Below, in pieces: positions 45,535 to 54,828 of a DNA stretch of 60,390 nucleotides (the stretch's first letter is position 1; each line of letters opens with the position of its first letter). Source of the DNA: Rhodoferax sp. GTDB taxonomy: Bacteria > Pseudomonadota > Gammaproteobacteria > Burkholderiales > Burkholderiaceae_C. The stretch is taken from the NCBI GenBank assembly GCA_016790475.1, contig JAEUOX010000043.1, positions 1 through 60,390 on the forward strand, given 5' to 3'. Position numbers and translations under genes: made by a program. Under the pieces are notes generated by a model that ran no database searches, was not told the origin of the DNA, and saw nothing but the letters and a program-made list of their open reading frames with translations.

Positions 45535-46880
45535 GGGCTGCCACCGACGATCACCGTGACCATCGCGCCCGGCTGCAGCGCCCGCGCAAACGCGGCCCGC
45601 ACATCCGCCACCGTCACGCGATCGACCCGGGCCGTCCAGCCGTCGAGGTAGTCCAGCGGCAGGTCGTTCCAGGCGATGTTGGCCACATTGCCCAGCAGCT
45701 TGCGGTTGCTGTCGATCAGCAGCGCGAAGCCGCCGATCAGGTTCGACTTGGCGGCGTCGAGCTCCTGCTGCGTCGGGCCCTCCGCGACAAAGCGCGCGAC
45801 GACCTCGCGGGCCACCGCCAGGGCCTGCGTGGCCTGGTCCGGGCGCGTCTGCAGCCCGACCGTGAACGCGCCGGCATGCAGGCCGGGCGAGAAATAGCTG
45901 TACACGCTGTAGCTCAGCCCCCGCTTCTCGCGCACCTCGCTGGTCAGCCGCGACACGAAGCCGCCGCCGCCCAGGATGTAGTTGCCGACGGTGAGTGCGA
46001 AGAAGTCCGGATCGCTGCGCTTGACGCCGGGCTGGCCCAGCAGCACATGGGCCTGGGCCGAGTCGGCCGGCAGCCGCAGGTCGTTCGCCTGCGTCAGCGG
46101 CGCGACCTCCGGCACCGCCGGCAGCGCGGTGCAGGGGCCCGCCGCGACCGGCAGGCGCGCAAACAGCACGCCGAGCAGCTGCTCGACCTGCGCCCGCGAG
46201 ACCGCCCCGACCACCGACACCCGCGCGCGGCACGGAACGACCGCGCGCTGATACAGGGCCTGCATGTCGGCCACCTCGATCCGGGCCAGCGTCTGCGCCG
46301 TCATTTCCTGGCCATAGGGATGCGTGCCATAGACTGCCGCCGCGAAGGCCCGCGCCGCGACGGTGGCCGGGCGGGTGCCGGCCTCGCGCAGGCCGGCGAT
46401 CAGACGTTCCCGCTCGCGCTGCCAGACTGCCTGCGGAAACGCCGGCTGCCCCAGTTGCCGCGCGGCCAGCGCCACCGCACGCGCCAGCAGGTCCGGGTAG
46501 GTCAGCGAGCGCAGCGAGAAGGACAGGCGGTCGGAGGACGCGCTGGCACCGAACGAGGCGCCCAGGTCGGCCCAGGCCTCGCTGAGGCTGTTCTCGTCCA
46601 GCGCCGGCTCGCCCGATCCGGTGCCCGCCAGCACGCCGCGCGACGCCATGCCGGCCGTCACGCTGGCGAGACCGGCCTGTGCGGCCGGGTCCCGCCGTGC
46701 GCCACCGTCGAAATCGATCTGCAGGTCGACCATCGCGATCGACGGGCTCTCGACCAGATAGACGCGCGCCCCGGAGGCCATCGTCCAATGCTGGATCGGG
46801 ATCGCCGCCCGGGCCGCCAGGCACGACAGCAGCACCAGCAGCAACAGGCCTTGTCGGAAGGAGGAAAGTGACAGCATCAT
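45531..46880 (-). CDS. M16-family peptidase-like protein, non-catalytic subunit
   Basis: A 449-residue exported M16 (pitrilysin/MPP) family protein. The signal is FRQGLLLLVLLSCLAARA. The inverted zinc motif HxxEH is absent: the equivalent region reads AGLASVTAGMASRG. The substrate-side R/Y motif (LTSEVREKRGLSYSVYS) is present, as in the alpha-type subunits of M16 heterodimers. Thus it should assist the catalytic partner encoded just upstream (46889-48283). ATG 46880 (MMLSL) is used; the longer open frame runs into the partner gene. Confidence 0.88.
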   Translation of the reverse strand: MMLSLSSFRQGLLLLVLLSCLAARAAIPIQHWTMASGARVYLVESPSIAMVDLQIDFDGGARRDPAAQAGLASVTAGMASRGVLAGTGSGEPALDENSLSEAWADLGASFGASASSDRLSFSLRSLTYPDLLARAVALAARQLGQPAFPQAVWQRERERLIAGLREAGTRPATVAARAFAAAVYGTHPYGQEMTAQTLARIEVADMQALYQRAVVPCRARVSVVGAVSRAQVEQLLGVLFARLPVAAGPCTALPAVPEVAPLTQANDLRLPADSAQAHVLLGQPGVKRSDPDFFALTVGNYILGGGGFVSRLTSEVREKRGLSYSVYSYFSPGLHAGAFTVGLQTRPDQATQALAVAREVVARFVAEGPTQQELDAAKSNLIGGFALLIDSNRKLLGNVANIAWNDLPLDYLDGWTARVDRVTVADVRAAFARALQPGAMVTVIVGGSP

Positions 46881-46888
46881 GCGGTCCT

Positions 46889-48283
46889 TCAGTGCCGGCC
46901 ACCGGGCGCCGGTGCACGGCTGCGGCGGTTCGGGTCCGGGGGTTGCGGGCGCAGCGTCGCGATCGTCAGCTGGTCGTCGCCGAAATAGCGGGCCGCCACC
47001 GCCTGCACCTGGGCCGGCTGCACACCGCGCAGGCGCGCCACCAGGCGCTCGCCGGCGTCCAGCGGCAGGCCCAGGGCCCAGTAGCTGCCCAGGCTGCGCG
47101 CCTGGTTGAACACGGAGTCCAGCTTGTAGACCTCGCTGGCCACCCACTGGGTCTTGACCCGCTCCAGCTCGGCCTGGCTGACGCCCTCGCGCGCAACACG
47201 CGCCACCTGCTGGCGCAGCGCCTGCTCGACCTGCTCGGCGGTCTTGCCCTTCACCGGTACGCCGTCCAGCATGAAAACCTGCGGCCCGCGGCCCCACAGG
47301 CCGTTGCCGGCCCCGGCGCTGTCGGCGACACGGTCGTCGCCCTGCGTCAGCGCGCGGTCCAGCCGGGCACCGGCATAACCGTCCAGCACGGCGGCCAGCA
47401 CGGTCAGCGCCAGCGCGTCCTCGTCGGCGGCGGTGGCCGTTGCCGCATCCAGGCCGGCCGCCGACAGGCCCGGGACCTTGAAGGCCAGCGCCACATAGGC
47501 CTGCTCGGCCGCGGCCTTCACGTCGATGCGCCGCAATCCGGCCTGCGGCGGCTCCAGGCGTGGCTTGCGTGCCGGCACCGGGCGCGCGCCGACCGCCCCG
47601 TAATACTTCTCGGCCCACTGGCGCACCTGCGCGACATCCACATCGCCGGCCACGACCACTGCGGCGTTGGCCGGCACATACCACTGGCGATGGAACGCCC
47701 GCACGTCCTCCGGTGTCATCGCCTCCAGATCGTTCATCCAGCCGACGATCGGGCGGCGGTAGGGCGAGGCGACGAACACCGCGGCGTTCAGCGACTCGTA
47801 CAGCAGCGCGCGCGGGTTGTCGTCGGTGCGCAGCCGGCGCTCCTCCTTGACGACCTCGACCTCGCGTGTGAACTCCGCATCGGGCCAGCGGTTGTTCGCG
47901 AAGCGGTCCGCCTCCAGCTGCATCACCTCCTCGAGCCGGGCGGACGGGATCTGCTGGTAGTAACCGGTGTAGTCGCGGGCCGTGAACGCGTTCTCGCGCC
48001 CGCCCAGCGCAGCGACGCGGCGCGAGAACTCCCCGGCCGGCACGCGCTCGGTGCCCTTGAACATCATGTGCTCCAGCACATGGGCCACGCCCGACGTGCC
48101 GTCCACCTCATCCATGGCCCCCACGCGGACCCACAGCATGTGCACGGCGGTCGGGGCGCGCCGGTCCGGCTTGACGATCAGCTGCATGCCGTTGGCCAGC
48201 GTGAACTGCGCGATCGGCGCCGGGCCCTGGGCTCCGGCCAGGCCGGCCACCAGCAGCAGCAAGGCGACACATAAACGTTTCAT
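46889..48283 (-). CDS. M16-family zinc peptidase, catalytic subunit
   Basis: A 464-residue exported M16B protease. The signal peptide is KRLCVALLLLVAGLAGAQ; the active-site motif HVLEHMMFKGT (HxxEH) and the more distal glutamate in REVEVVKEERR are intact. It probably degrades small peptides in the periplasm in a heterodimer with the following non-catalytic subunit. ATG 48283 is chosen because it begins the signal peptide. It is divergent from ftsY with only 29 bases between the starts. Confidence 0.92.
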   Translation of the reverse strand: MKRLCVALLLLVAGLAGAQGPAPIAQFTLANGMQLIVKPDRRAPTAVHMLWVRVGAMDEVDGTSGVAHVLEHMMFKGTERVPAGEFSRRVAALGGRENAFTARDYTGYYQQIPSARLEEVMQLEADRFANNRWPDAEFTREVEVVKEERRLRTDDNPRALLYESLNAAVFVASPYRRPIVGWMNDLEAMTPEDVRAFHRQWYVPANAAVVVAGDVDVAQVRQWAEKYYGAVGARPVPARKPRLEPPQAGLRRIDVKAAAEQAYVALAFKVPGLSAAGLDAATATAADEDALALTVLAAVLDGYAGARLDRALTQGDDRVADSAGAGNGLWGRGPQVFMLDGVPVKGKTAEQVEQALRQQVARVAREGVSQAELERVKTQWVASEVYKLDSVFNQARSLGSYWALGLPLDAGERLVARLRGVQPAQVQAVAARYFGDDQLTIATLRPQPPDPNRRSRAPAPGGRH

Positions 48284-48312
48284 AAAATGCTGTGATCCCA
48301 CGATCGGTCCCC

Positions 48313-49389
48313 ATGTTCAGCTTCTTCCGGAAAAAAACGCCACCCGCTCCCGCCGACCCGGACAAGACGGTCGCGCCCAATGCCACCACGCTGGCACCGG
48401 AGACCCTGGCGCCGGAGGCGGTGCGCGACGGCGCCGTGAAGTTCTCCCGCCCGGGGCCGTCGGACGACGCCACGCCGGTCGCGGTCTCGGCCCGCAACTC
48501 CTGGATCTCGCGCCTGCGCGCCGGCCTGCGCAAGACCAGCTCGAACATCGCCGCCGTCTTCACCGGCACCCGCATCGACGAAGCCCTTTACGAGGAACTG
48601 GAATCCGCGCTGGTGCTGGCCGACTCCGGCGTCAAGGCCACGCAGCACCTGCTCGACGACCTGAAACGTCGCGTCAAGGAGACCCGGGCCACCGACCCGG
48701 CCGTGGTCAAGGGCATTCTCGCCGATGCCCTGACGGAACTGCTGCAGCCGCTGGAGAAAACCCTGGTGGTCGGGGAACACCGGCCGACCGTGATGATGGT
48801 CGTGGGTGTCAACGGCGCCGGCAAGACCACCTCGATCGGCAAGCTCACCCGCCACCTGTCCTACCGTGGCGCGTCGGTGCTGCTCGCGGCCGCCGACACC
48901 TTCCGGGCCGCGGCGCGCGAGCAGCTCGGCATCTGGGCGGACCGCAACACGGTGGAGATCATCAGCCAGCAGGGCGGTGACCCGGCGGCCGTCAGCTACG
49001 ACGCCGTCGTCGCCGGCACGGCCCGCGGCAAGGATGTCGTGCTGGTCGACACCGCCGGCCGACTGCCGACCCAGCTGCACCTGATGGAAGAGCTGCGCAA
49101 GATCAAACGCGTGATCGGCAAGGCGGACGCGGGCGCGCCGCACGAGGTGCTGCTGGTCATCGACGGCAACACCGGCCAGAACGCGCTGGCGCAGGTCAAG
49201 GCCTTCGACGATGCGCTGTCGCTGACCGGGCTGATCATCACCAAGCTCGACGGCACCGCCAAGGGTGGCGTGCTGGCGGCGATCGCGCGCGAACGGCCGG
49301 TGCCGGTCTACTTCATCGGTGTCGGCGAGAAGCTCGAGGAGCTCGAGACCTTCAATGCGCGGGAGTTCGCCAACGCGCTGCTGGCATGA
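48313..49389 (+). CDS. ftsY: Signal recognition particle receptor FtsY
   Basis: The SRP receptor GTPase, 358 residues. After a short N-terminal A region (about 60 residues, not strongly acidic), the four-helix N domain begins near NSWISRLRAGL, and the G domain has G1 GVNGAGKTTSIGKL, ADTFRAAAREQL, G3 DTAGRL, G4 TKLDGTAKGG and the closing FIGVGEKLEELETF. It targets ribosomes with the SRP to the membrane. ATG 48313 (MFSFFRKK) is preferred to an earlier in-frame codon because the Phe-rich N-terminus is typical. Confidence 0.95.
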   Translation: MFSFFRKKTPPAPADPDKTVAPNATTLAPETLAPEAVRDGAVKFSRPGPSDDATPVAVSARNSWISRLRAGLRKTSSNIAAVFTGTRIDEALYEELESALVLADSGVKATQHLLDDLKRRVKETRATDPAVVKGILADALTELLQPLEKTLVVGEHRPTVMMVVGVNGAGKTTSIGKLTRHLSYRGASVLLAAADTFRAAAREQLGIWADRNTVEIISQQGGDPAAVSYDAVVAGTARGKDVVLVDTAGRLPTQLHLMEELRKIKRVIGKADAGAPHEVLLVIDGNTGQNALAQVKAFDDALSLTGLIITKLDGTAKGGVLAAIARERPVPVYFIGVGEKLEELETFNAREFANALLA

Positions 49390-49446
49390 CGCCGCTCGCC
49401 GGCTGCGCCCCGAGGCGCGGCCGCCTCCACCGGGCCGGTGAACTTT

Positions 49447-49462
49447 TGCCTGCCTGCAGGCA
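49447..49462. repeat. Inverted repeat TGCCTG-CCTG-CAGGCA
   Basis: A 6-bp stem with 4-base loop, ten bases before the receptor gene start and 57 bases after ftsY. It is the third copy of the GCCTG-N4-CAGGC core in the window and might act as a weak terminator or leader hairpin. Confidence 0.55.
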
Positions 49463-49471
49463 CCAACCCGG

Positions 49472-50677
49472 ATGACCCGTACCCTCCCCCCCGTCTCGCG
49501 CCGCCAGGTGCTGGCCGCCCTGGCCGCCAGCCTCGCCGTGCCGGCACGCGCCCAGTCCGGCACCGGATGGCCCGCGATCGAAGCCCGCGCACGCGGCCAG
49601 ACCGTCTACTTCAACGCCTGGGCCGGCAGCGAGCGCATCAATGCTTACTTGCAATGGGCTGCGGCAGAACTGCAGCGCCTGCATGGCGTGAAGCTGGAAC
49701 ATGTCAAGATCAGCGATGCGGCCGAGGTCGTCAAGCGTGTTCGGGGCGAGAAAGCCGCCGGCCGGCAGGACGGCAGTGTCGACCTGGTCTGGATCAATGG
49801 GGAGAACTTCCTGACGATGAAGCGCGAGGGCCTGCTGTTCGGCCCGTTCGCCGAGACGCTGCCCTCCTTCCAGCATGTGGACGTCACCGGCAAGCCGACG
49901 ACCCGGCTGGACTTCTCCGAGCCGGTCGAGGGCCTGGAAGCCCCCTGGGGCATGGCCCAGCTGACCTTCTTCGCGGACCGCCGCTTCGTGCCCGCCGCGC
50001 CGCGCAACATGGCGGCCCTGCTGGACTTCGCCCGGGCCCACCCGGGCCGGGTCACCTATCCGCGCCCGCCAGAGTTCCATGGCACCACCTTCATCAAGCA
50101 GGCGCTGCTGGAATCGGCGAGCGACCGCGCGGTGCTGTACAAGCCGTTCAGTCCGGCCGCCCTGGCGGCAGCGACCGGCCCGCTGTGGTCCTACCTGGAC
50201 GCGCTGCATCCGCAGCTGTGGCGCGCCGGCAAGCAGTTCCCGCAGAACTCGGCTGCGGTGCGTCAGATGATGGCCGACGGCGAACTGCTGCTCGCGCTGA
50301 CCTTCAACCCGAACGAAGCCGCCAACGAGATCGCCGCCCGGCGGCTGCCCGACACCGTCTACAGTTTCCAGTTCGCCGGCGGCACGATCGGAAACACCCA
50401 TTTCCTGGCCATTCCGGTGAACGCCCGCGCCAAGGAGGGCGCGCAGGTGGTGGCGAACTTCCTGCTCTCGCCAGCGGCCCAGGCCCGCAAGGCGGACATC
50501 AGCCACTGGGGCGACCCGACCGTGCTGGCCATCGACCGGCTCCCGCCAACGGACCGGGCCCTGTTCGCAGCCCGACCGCTGCCGGGCCAGGTGGTCCAGC
50601 CGATGCCCACGCTGCCCGAGCCGCATGGCAGCTGGGTGGACCCGCTGGAGAAAGAATGGCTGCGGCGCTACGGCTGA
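49472..50677 (+). CDS. YnjB-like ABC transporter substrate-binding protein
   Basis: A 401-residue periplasmic receptor. The signal VSRRQVLAALAASLAVPARAQ contains an Arg pair. The mature part follows the YnjB/thiamine-type receptor pattern: QTVYFNAWAGSERINAYLQWAA, VDLVWINGENFLTMKREGLLFG, and FNPNEAANEIAARRLP. It matches the later YnjC-like permease (52087) and YnjD-like ATPase (55518), but is separated from them by other genes. In E. coli the corresponding ynj cluster has no proven substrate. Its 3' end overlaps a convergent gene by ten bases. Confidence 0.85.
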   Translation: MTRTLPPVSRRQVLAALAASLAVPARAQSGTGWPAIEARARGQTVYFNAWAGSERINAYLQWAAAELQRLHGVKLEHVKISDAAEVVKRVRGEKAAGRQDGSVDLVWINGENFLTMKREGLLFGPFAETLPSFQHVDVTGKPTTRLDFSEPVEGLEAPWGMAQLTFFADRRFVPAAPRNMAALLDFARAHPGRVTYPRPPEFHGTTFIKQALLESASDRAVLYKPFSPAALAAATGPLWSYLDALHPQLWRAGKQFPQNSAAVRQMMADGELLLALTFNPNEAANEIAARRLPDTVYSFQFAGGTIGNTHFLAIPVNARAKEGAQVVANFLLSPAAQARKADISHWGDPTVLAIDRLPPTDRALFAARPLPGQVVQPMPTLPEPHGSWVDPLEKEWLRRYG

Positions 50678-51387
50678 CGCGCCGGCGGCGGGCGCCGCGC
50701 GTCGCAGGTGCCGGAGAACAGCATCTCGCCGCTGGGCGCGGTGCGCCGCACATGCAGGGCCTTGCGGTCGACATGCCAGGTGCTCTGCGTGCCGAAGCGC
50801 ACCTCCTGCGGCCCGACCGAGCCGGAGCTCAGCCACTGCCGGTTGACGGCCACCGCATCCGCGGATTCGCTGTAGTTGACCTCGACGCCGGGCCGGGTCT
50901 GGTCGCTGCCGTCGGGCTGCAGCTCACAGAACACCGTCTGCATGTCCGGCGGGCCGCCGCGCTCGAACAGTTCGCGCGCCAGCCGCGCCGCGCGGCCGGG
51001 CTGGCGCGTGACCTCGCAGGCGAACTCGGCGGCGAACCAGGTGCCGTCCAGAATCTGGGCGGGGCTGAACTCCAGCCGCTCCGGCTGCGGCCGGCCGGTC
51101 ATCGTGGCCGGCACCGCGGCAAAGCGCAAGGGCCGCTCGCAATCCACGACAAAAGGCGTACTGCCCCGGATCGGGCTGGGCTGCTGCACGTTGATGCGCA
51201 GCAGCGTTCCGGCCACATGGCGCCGGTCCAGGATCACCAGCGCCAGGTTGTCCATGCCGAACAACACGTCGTCCACACGCTGCAGCAGCTGGTAGCCACG
51301 GTTGCTGGTCCATTGCGCCGAGACCTGCATCGGAAGCAGGGCGGCCAGCAGCAGCATTCCCACCCAACCCATCAGCCGACCCGCCAT
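50668..51387 (-). CDS. Exported protein of unknown function
   Basis: A 239-residue protein with a clear signal peptide (MGWVGMLLLAALLPMQVSAQ) and a mature region with four cysteines (VDCERPLRF, EFACEV, VFCEL, SGTCDARR), which could form two disulfides in the periplasm. It is not recognised as any known family. The C-terminus is Pro/Arg-rich. ATG 51387 has AAGG nine bases upstream. Its start codon shares CATG with the divergent carboxylesterase, and its end overlaps the YnjB-like gene. Confidence 0.75.
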   Translation of the reverse strand: MAGRLMGWVGMLLLAALLPMQVSAQWTSNRGYQLLQRVDDVLFGMDNLALVILDRRHVAGTLLRINVQQPSPIRGSTPFVVDCERPLRFAAVPATMTGRPQPERLEFSPAQILDGTWFAAEFACEVTRQPGRAARLARELFERGGPPDMQTVFCELQPDGSDQTRPGVEVNYSESADAVAVNRQWLSSGSVGPQEVRFGTQSTWHVDRKALHVRRTAPSGEMLFSGTCDARRPPPARQP

Positions 51388-52078
51388 GAACACATGCCTT
51401 CCCTGCATTGAGACCCTCACCGGCCCGATTCCGACCGCCTCCGTCATCTGGCTGCACGGCCTGGGCGCCAGCGGTGACGACTTTGCCGCGATTGTGCCCG
51501 AGCTCGATCTGACGGGCTGCCCGTCGATCCGCTTCGTGTTCCCGCATGCGCCCAGCATGCCGGTCACCATCAACGGCGGCTATGTGATGCCGGCCTGGTA
51601 CGACATCCTGGGCACACCGGGCCAGGGCGCGGAGGATGCCGAGGGCATCACCCGGTCCGCCGCGGCGATCGAGGCGCTGATTGCGCGGGAGGGCACCCGC
51701 GGCATCCCGCCGCAGCGCATCGTGCTGGCGGGCTTCTCGCAGGGCTGCGCGATGGTGCTGCACACCGGGCTGCGGCACCCGGAGCGGCTGGCCGGCATCC
51801 TGGCCCTGTCAGGCTACCTGCCACTGGCCAGCCGGCTCGAAGCCGAGCGCAGTGCGGCCAACCAGCACACGCCGATCTTCCTGGCGCATGGCCAATCCGA
51901 CCCGGTGATCGTGCTGGCACGCGCCGAGGCATCGCGCGACCGCCTGCAGTCGCTGGGCTACGCGGTGCAGTGGCACACCTACCCGATGCCGCACAGCGTG
52001 CACCCGGCCGAGGTCGAGGACATCGGCCATTTCCTGCGCAGCGTCCTGGCACCTGGCAGCACCTGGGGCAAGGCCTGA
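51386..52078 (+). CDS. Carboxylesterase/phospholipase family hydrolase
   Basis: A 230-residue alpha/beta-hydrolase of the Abhydrolase_2 (acyl-protein thioesterase-like) family: IWLHGLGASGDDF near residue 20, nucleophile elbow GFSQGCAMV, Asp in HGQSDPVI, and the His in PMPHSVHPAEV. It cleaves short-chain esters. ATG 51386 overlaps the divergent gene start in the tetranucleotide CATG (51385-51388). The permease gene begins nine bases after its stop, so the two are co-transcribed. Confidence 0.9.
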   Translation: MNTCLPCIETLTGPIPTASVIWLHGLGASGDDFAAIVPELDLTGCPSIRFVFPHAPSMPVTINGGYVMPAWYDILGTPGQGAEDAEGITRSAAAIEALIAREGTRGIPPQRIVLAGFSQGCAMVLHTGLRHPERLAGILALSGYLPLASRLEAERSAANQHTPIFLAHGQSDPVIVLARAEASRDRLQSLGYAVQWHTYPMPHSVHPAEVEDIGHFLRSVLAPGSTWGKA

Positions 52079-52086
52079 CGGCGCGC

Positions 52087-53739
52087 ATGGCAGGCCGCCA
52101 TCGGCATCCGGTCGCTGGCGGGGACGTGCTGCCGCTGCTGCTGCTGCTCGCGGCAGTGGCGCTGCCGATGCTGCACGCGCTGGGTGCCGCGCTGTCCGCC
52201 GCTGCCCAGCCTGCGGCCTGGACCGCCCTGCTGAAGGAGCGCCAGCTGGGCCCCGCGCTGGCCCTGAGCCTGTGGAGCGGCGTCGCCTCGGCGCTGCTGG
52301 CCTTCGGGCTGGCGGCCTGGGTGCTCCAGCAGGTCTGGGACACCCCGCTGTGGCACCGGCTCGTGCGCCTGCTGGCGCCGATGCTGGCCGTGCCGCATGC
52401 GGCCTTCGCGATCGGCTTCGCCGCACTGATCGCACCCAGCGGCTGGCTGCTGCGCGCGCTGTCGCCCTGGGCCACCGGTCTGGAGGCGCCGCCGCCCTGG
52501 AGCACGACGCAGGACCCGTGGGCCCTGGGCCTGATCGCGGTGCTGGTCGGCAAGGAGCTGCCCTTCCTGCTGTGGGCCGCGGCCTCGCACCTTCAGCGGC
52601 CGGATGTCGCCCACCGGCTGCGGCGTGAGCTGCTGCTTGCACACACGATGGGCTATGCCGCTCCGCAGGCGTGGTGGCGGGTTGCCTGGCCGCAGATCCG
52701 CCCCAGGCTGCGCTGGCCGTTGCTGGCGGTGCTGGCGTATTCGCTGACGGTCGTTGACCTGGCGCTGGTGATCGGCCCTGGGGCACCGCCCACGCTGGCG
52801 GTGCTGGCCTGGACCTGGCTGCTGGATGCCGACCCCGCGACGCAGGCCAAGGGGGCCGCCGCGGCCTGGCTGCTGGCGCTCCTGCTGGCACTCACGGTCG
52901 CCCTCGGGTGGGTCGTGCTGCGCGGGCCGGTCTGGCGCCGGCGCTGGACCGATGGGCATCGCGGCCACGCGCGTGCCGCCGGCCGGCGGATGCCGCGCGC
53001 ACTGCTGCCTGGCGCGCTTGCCGCCGTCTACGGCCTGGTCCTGCTGGCCCTGGCAATCGGCAGCGTGTCCGGCGTGTGGCGCTTTCCGGCGCTGTGGCCG
53101 CAGACGCTGACCGGGGAGGGCTGGCTGTCGGTCGCGCAGAGCAGCCGCACCTTGGGCACCACGCTGTCGCTGGCCCTGGCCGCCAGCGCGGCCGCACTGG
53201 TCTGGTCCGTGGCCTGGCTCGAATGCACGCCCGCCGCCTGGGACGCCCAGCTGCGCCGGCTGGTCTACCTGCCGCTGGTGCTGCCGCCGGTGCTGTGGGT
53301 GCTGGGCCTGCACGCGACCGCGCTGCAGCTGGGCATCGACGGCGCCTGGGCCGGCGTCTGGATGGCCCACACGCTCGCCTGCGTGCCCTACGTGCTGATC
53401 GCGCTGAGCCCGGCCTACACCGGCTTCGACCCGCGGCTCGGGCAGGTCGCGGCCTCGCTCGGCCAGAGCCGGCTGCGCTTCCTGCTGCGCGTGAAGTGGC
53501 CGCTGCTGCGCGCGGCCTTGACGTCGGCACTCGCCGTCGGTTTTGCGGTCAGCGTCGCGCAGTACCTGCCGACGCTGTTCGTCGGGGCCGGGCGCTTCAA
53601 CACCGTGACGACCGAGGCCGTCACGCTGGCCTCCGGTGCCCAGCGCTCGCTGACCTCCGCCTATGCCTGGCTGCAGTGGCTGCTGCCGGCCGCCTGCTTC
53701 GCGCTGGCGGCCTGGGCAGGCCGGCCCCGGCGGTTCTAG
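52087..53739 (+). CDS. YnjC-like ABC transporter permease (fused two-domain)
   Basis: A permease of 550 residues with about twelve membrane helices in two halves, so both permease domains are fused as in YnjC and ThiP. The first half runs from VLPLLLLLAAVALPMLHALG to LALTVALGWVVL, the second from LLPGALAAVYGLVLLALAI onward. Each half keeps an EAA-like loop: AHTMGYAAPQAWWRVAWPQIRPR and VAASLGQSRLRFLLRVKWPLL. It should pair with the YnjB-like receptor (49472) and the YnjD-like ATPase (55518). Confidence 0.88.
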   Translation: MAGRHRHPVAGGDVLPLLLLLAAVALPMLHALGAALSAAAQPAAWTALLKERQLGPALALSLWSGVASALLAFGLAAWVLQQVWDTPLWHRLVRLLAPMLAVPHAAFAIGFAALIAPSGWLLRALSPWATGLEAPPPWSTTQDPWALGLIAVLVGKELPFLLWAAASHLQRPDVAHRLRRELLLAHTMGYAAPQAWWRVAWPQIRPRLRWPLLAVLAYSLTVVDLALVIGPGAPPTLAVLAWTWLLDADPATQAKGAAAAWLLALLLALTVALGWVVLRGPVWRRRWTDGHRGHARAAGRRMPRALLPGALAAVYGLVLLALAIGSVSGVWRFPALWPQTLTGEGWLSVAQSSRTLGTTLSLALAASAAALVWSVAWLECTPAAWDAQLRRLVYLPLVLPPVLWVLGLHATALQLGIDGAWAGVWMAHTLACVPYVLIALSPAYTGFDPRLGQVAASLGQSRLRFLLRVKWPLLRAALTSALAVGFAVSVAQYLPTLFVGAGRFNTVTTEAVTLASGAQRSLTSAYAWLQWLLPAACFALAAWAGRPRRF

Positions 53740-54797
53740 CGGCCGGTGGCGGCGCCCAGACCTTCGGCCAGCGCGCGCGTCAGCTCCGCAGCCGGCACGG
53801 CACGGCAGCCGCTGGCGTTCTGGCCCGACCACAGCGGCGTGAAGTCCGCGCTGCCAGCGGCCTCGGCGCGGTTGCGCAGCGCTGCCATCCCGGCGCTGGC
53901 CAGCGGGAAGGCCGGCGCCATCGGGTCGATCGGCCCGAGCTCCCGCACGGCGCGGTTGACGATGCCGCGCGCCGGGCGACCGGTGAACACATTGGTCAGA
54001 GCCGTGACCGCCCCAGCGTCAGATTGCAGGGCCGCGCGGTGCAGCGCACTCGTCTGCGCCTCCGGGCACAGCAGGTAGGCGGTGCCGACCTGCACGCCGC
54101 TTGCGCCCAGCGCCATGGCCGCTGCCACGCCGCGGGCATCCGCGATGCCGCCGGCGGCGATCACCGGCACGCGCAGCTGCCGCGCCAGCTGCGGCACCAG
54201 CGCCAGTGTGCCGAGTTGCGTGGACAGGTCTTCCGACAGGAACATGCCCCGGTGACCGCCCGCCTCCAGCCCCTGCGCAATCACCGCATCGACACCCTGG
54301 GCCTGCAGCCAGAGCCCCTCGGCCACCGTGGTGGCCGACGACAGGATGCGCCCGCCCCAAGCCCGCACGCGCGCCAGCAGCGCCGGCGCCGGCAGCCCGA
54401 AATGGAAACTCACGACGCGCGGGCGGAAGGCCTCCAGCAGCTCGGCGGTGGCTGCATCGAAGGGTGCGCGGCTGGCGGCGGGCCAGGCCATCGCCGGATC
54501 CAGCCCCCAGCTGCGGTAGCCTGGGGCCAGGCGTTCCCGCCAGTGCTGCTCGCGCGCCGGGTCCGGCTGCGGCGGCGTGTGGCAGAAGAAATTCACATTG
54601 ACGACGGCGCCCTCCACCGCCTGGATGCGCTGCAGCTCGGCGCGCAGCGCGTCCGGCGACAACATGGCGCACGGCAGCGAGCCCAGGCCACCGGCACCGG
54701 ACACGGCCAGCGCCAGCGCACTGCCCTGCACACCGGCCATCGGCGCCTGGATCAGCGGCCAGCGTACACCGAGCAGATCGGCCAGCGCGGAGGACAT
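53736..54797 (-). CDS. Nitronate monooxygenase (NMO/2-nitropropane dioxygenase family)
   Basis: A 353-residue FMN protein. The N-terminus WPLIQAPMAGVQGSALALAVSGAGGLGSLP is diagnostic of the family; IAQGLEAGGHRG contains the catalytic/FMN-region histidine and VPVIAAGGIADARGVAAAMALGASGVQVGTAYL the phosphate-binding site. It oxidises nitronates or acts as an FMN-linked oxidoreductase. It sits between YnjC-like and YnjD-like genes on the opposite strand; its 3' end overlaps the permease gene by four bases. Confidence 0.92.
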   Translation of the reverse strand: MSSALADLLGVRWPLIQAPMAGVQGSALALAVSGAGGLGSLPCAMLSPDALRAELQRIQAVEGAVVNVNFFCHTPPQPDPAREQHWRERLAPGYRSWGLDPAMAWPAASRAPFDAATAELLEAFRPRVVSFHFGLPAPALLARVRAWGGRILSSATTVAEGLWLQAQGVDAVIAQGLEAGGHRGMFLSEDLSTQLGTLALVPQLARQLRVPVIAAGGIADARGVAAAMALGASGVQVGTAYLLCPEAQTSALHRAALQSDAGAVTALTNVFTGRPARGIVNRAVRELGPIDPMAPAFPLASAGMAALRNRAEAAGSADFTPLWSGQNASGCRAVPAAELTRALAEGLGAATGR

Positions 54798-54828
54798 CGG
54801 TGCGCGTGTTGCAGGGCTACAGGCGGCC

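Noticed and set aside
49390-49471. TPP riboswitch before the YnjB-like receptor gene
   Set aside because: The receptor resembles thiamine-type receptors, but no CTGAGA thi-box or matching helices are visible; only the short GCCTG hairpin is present.
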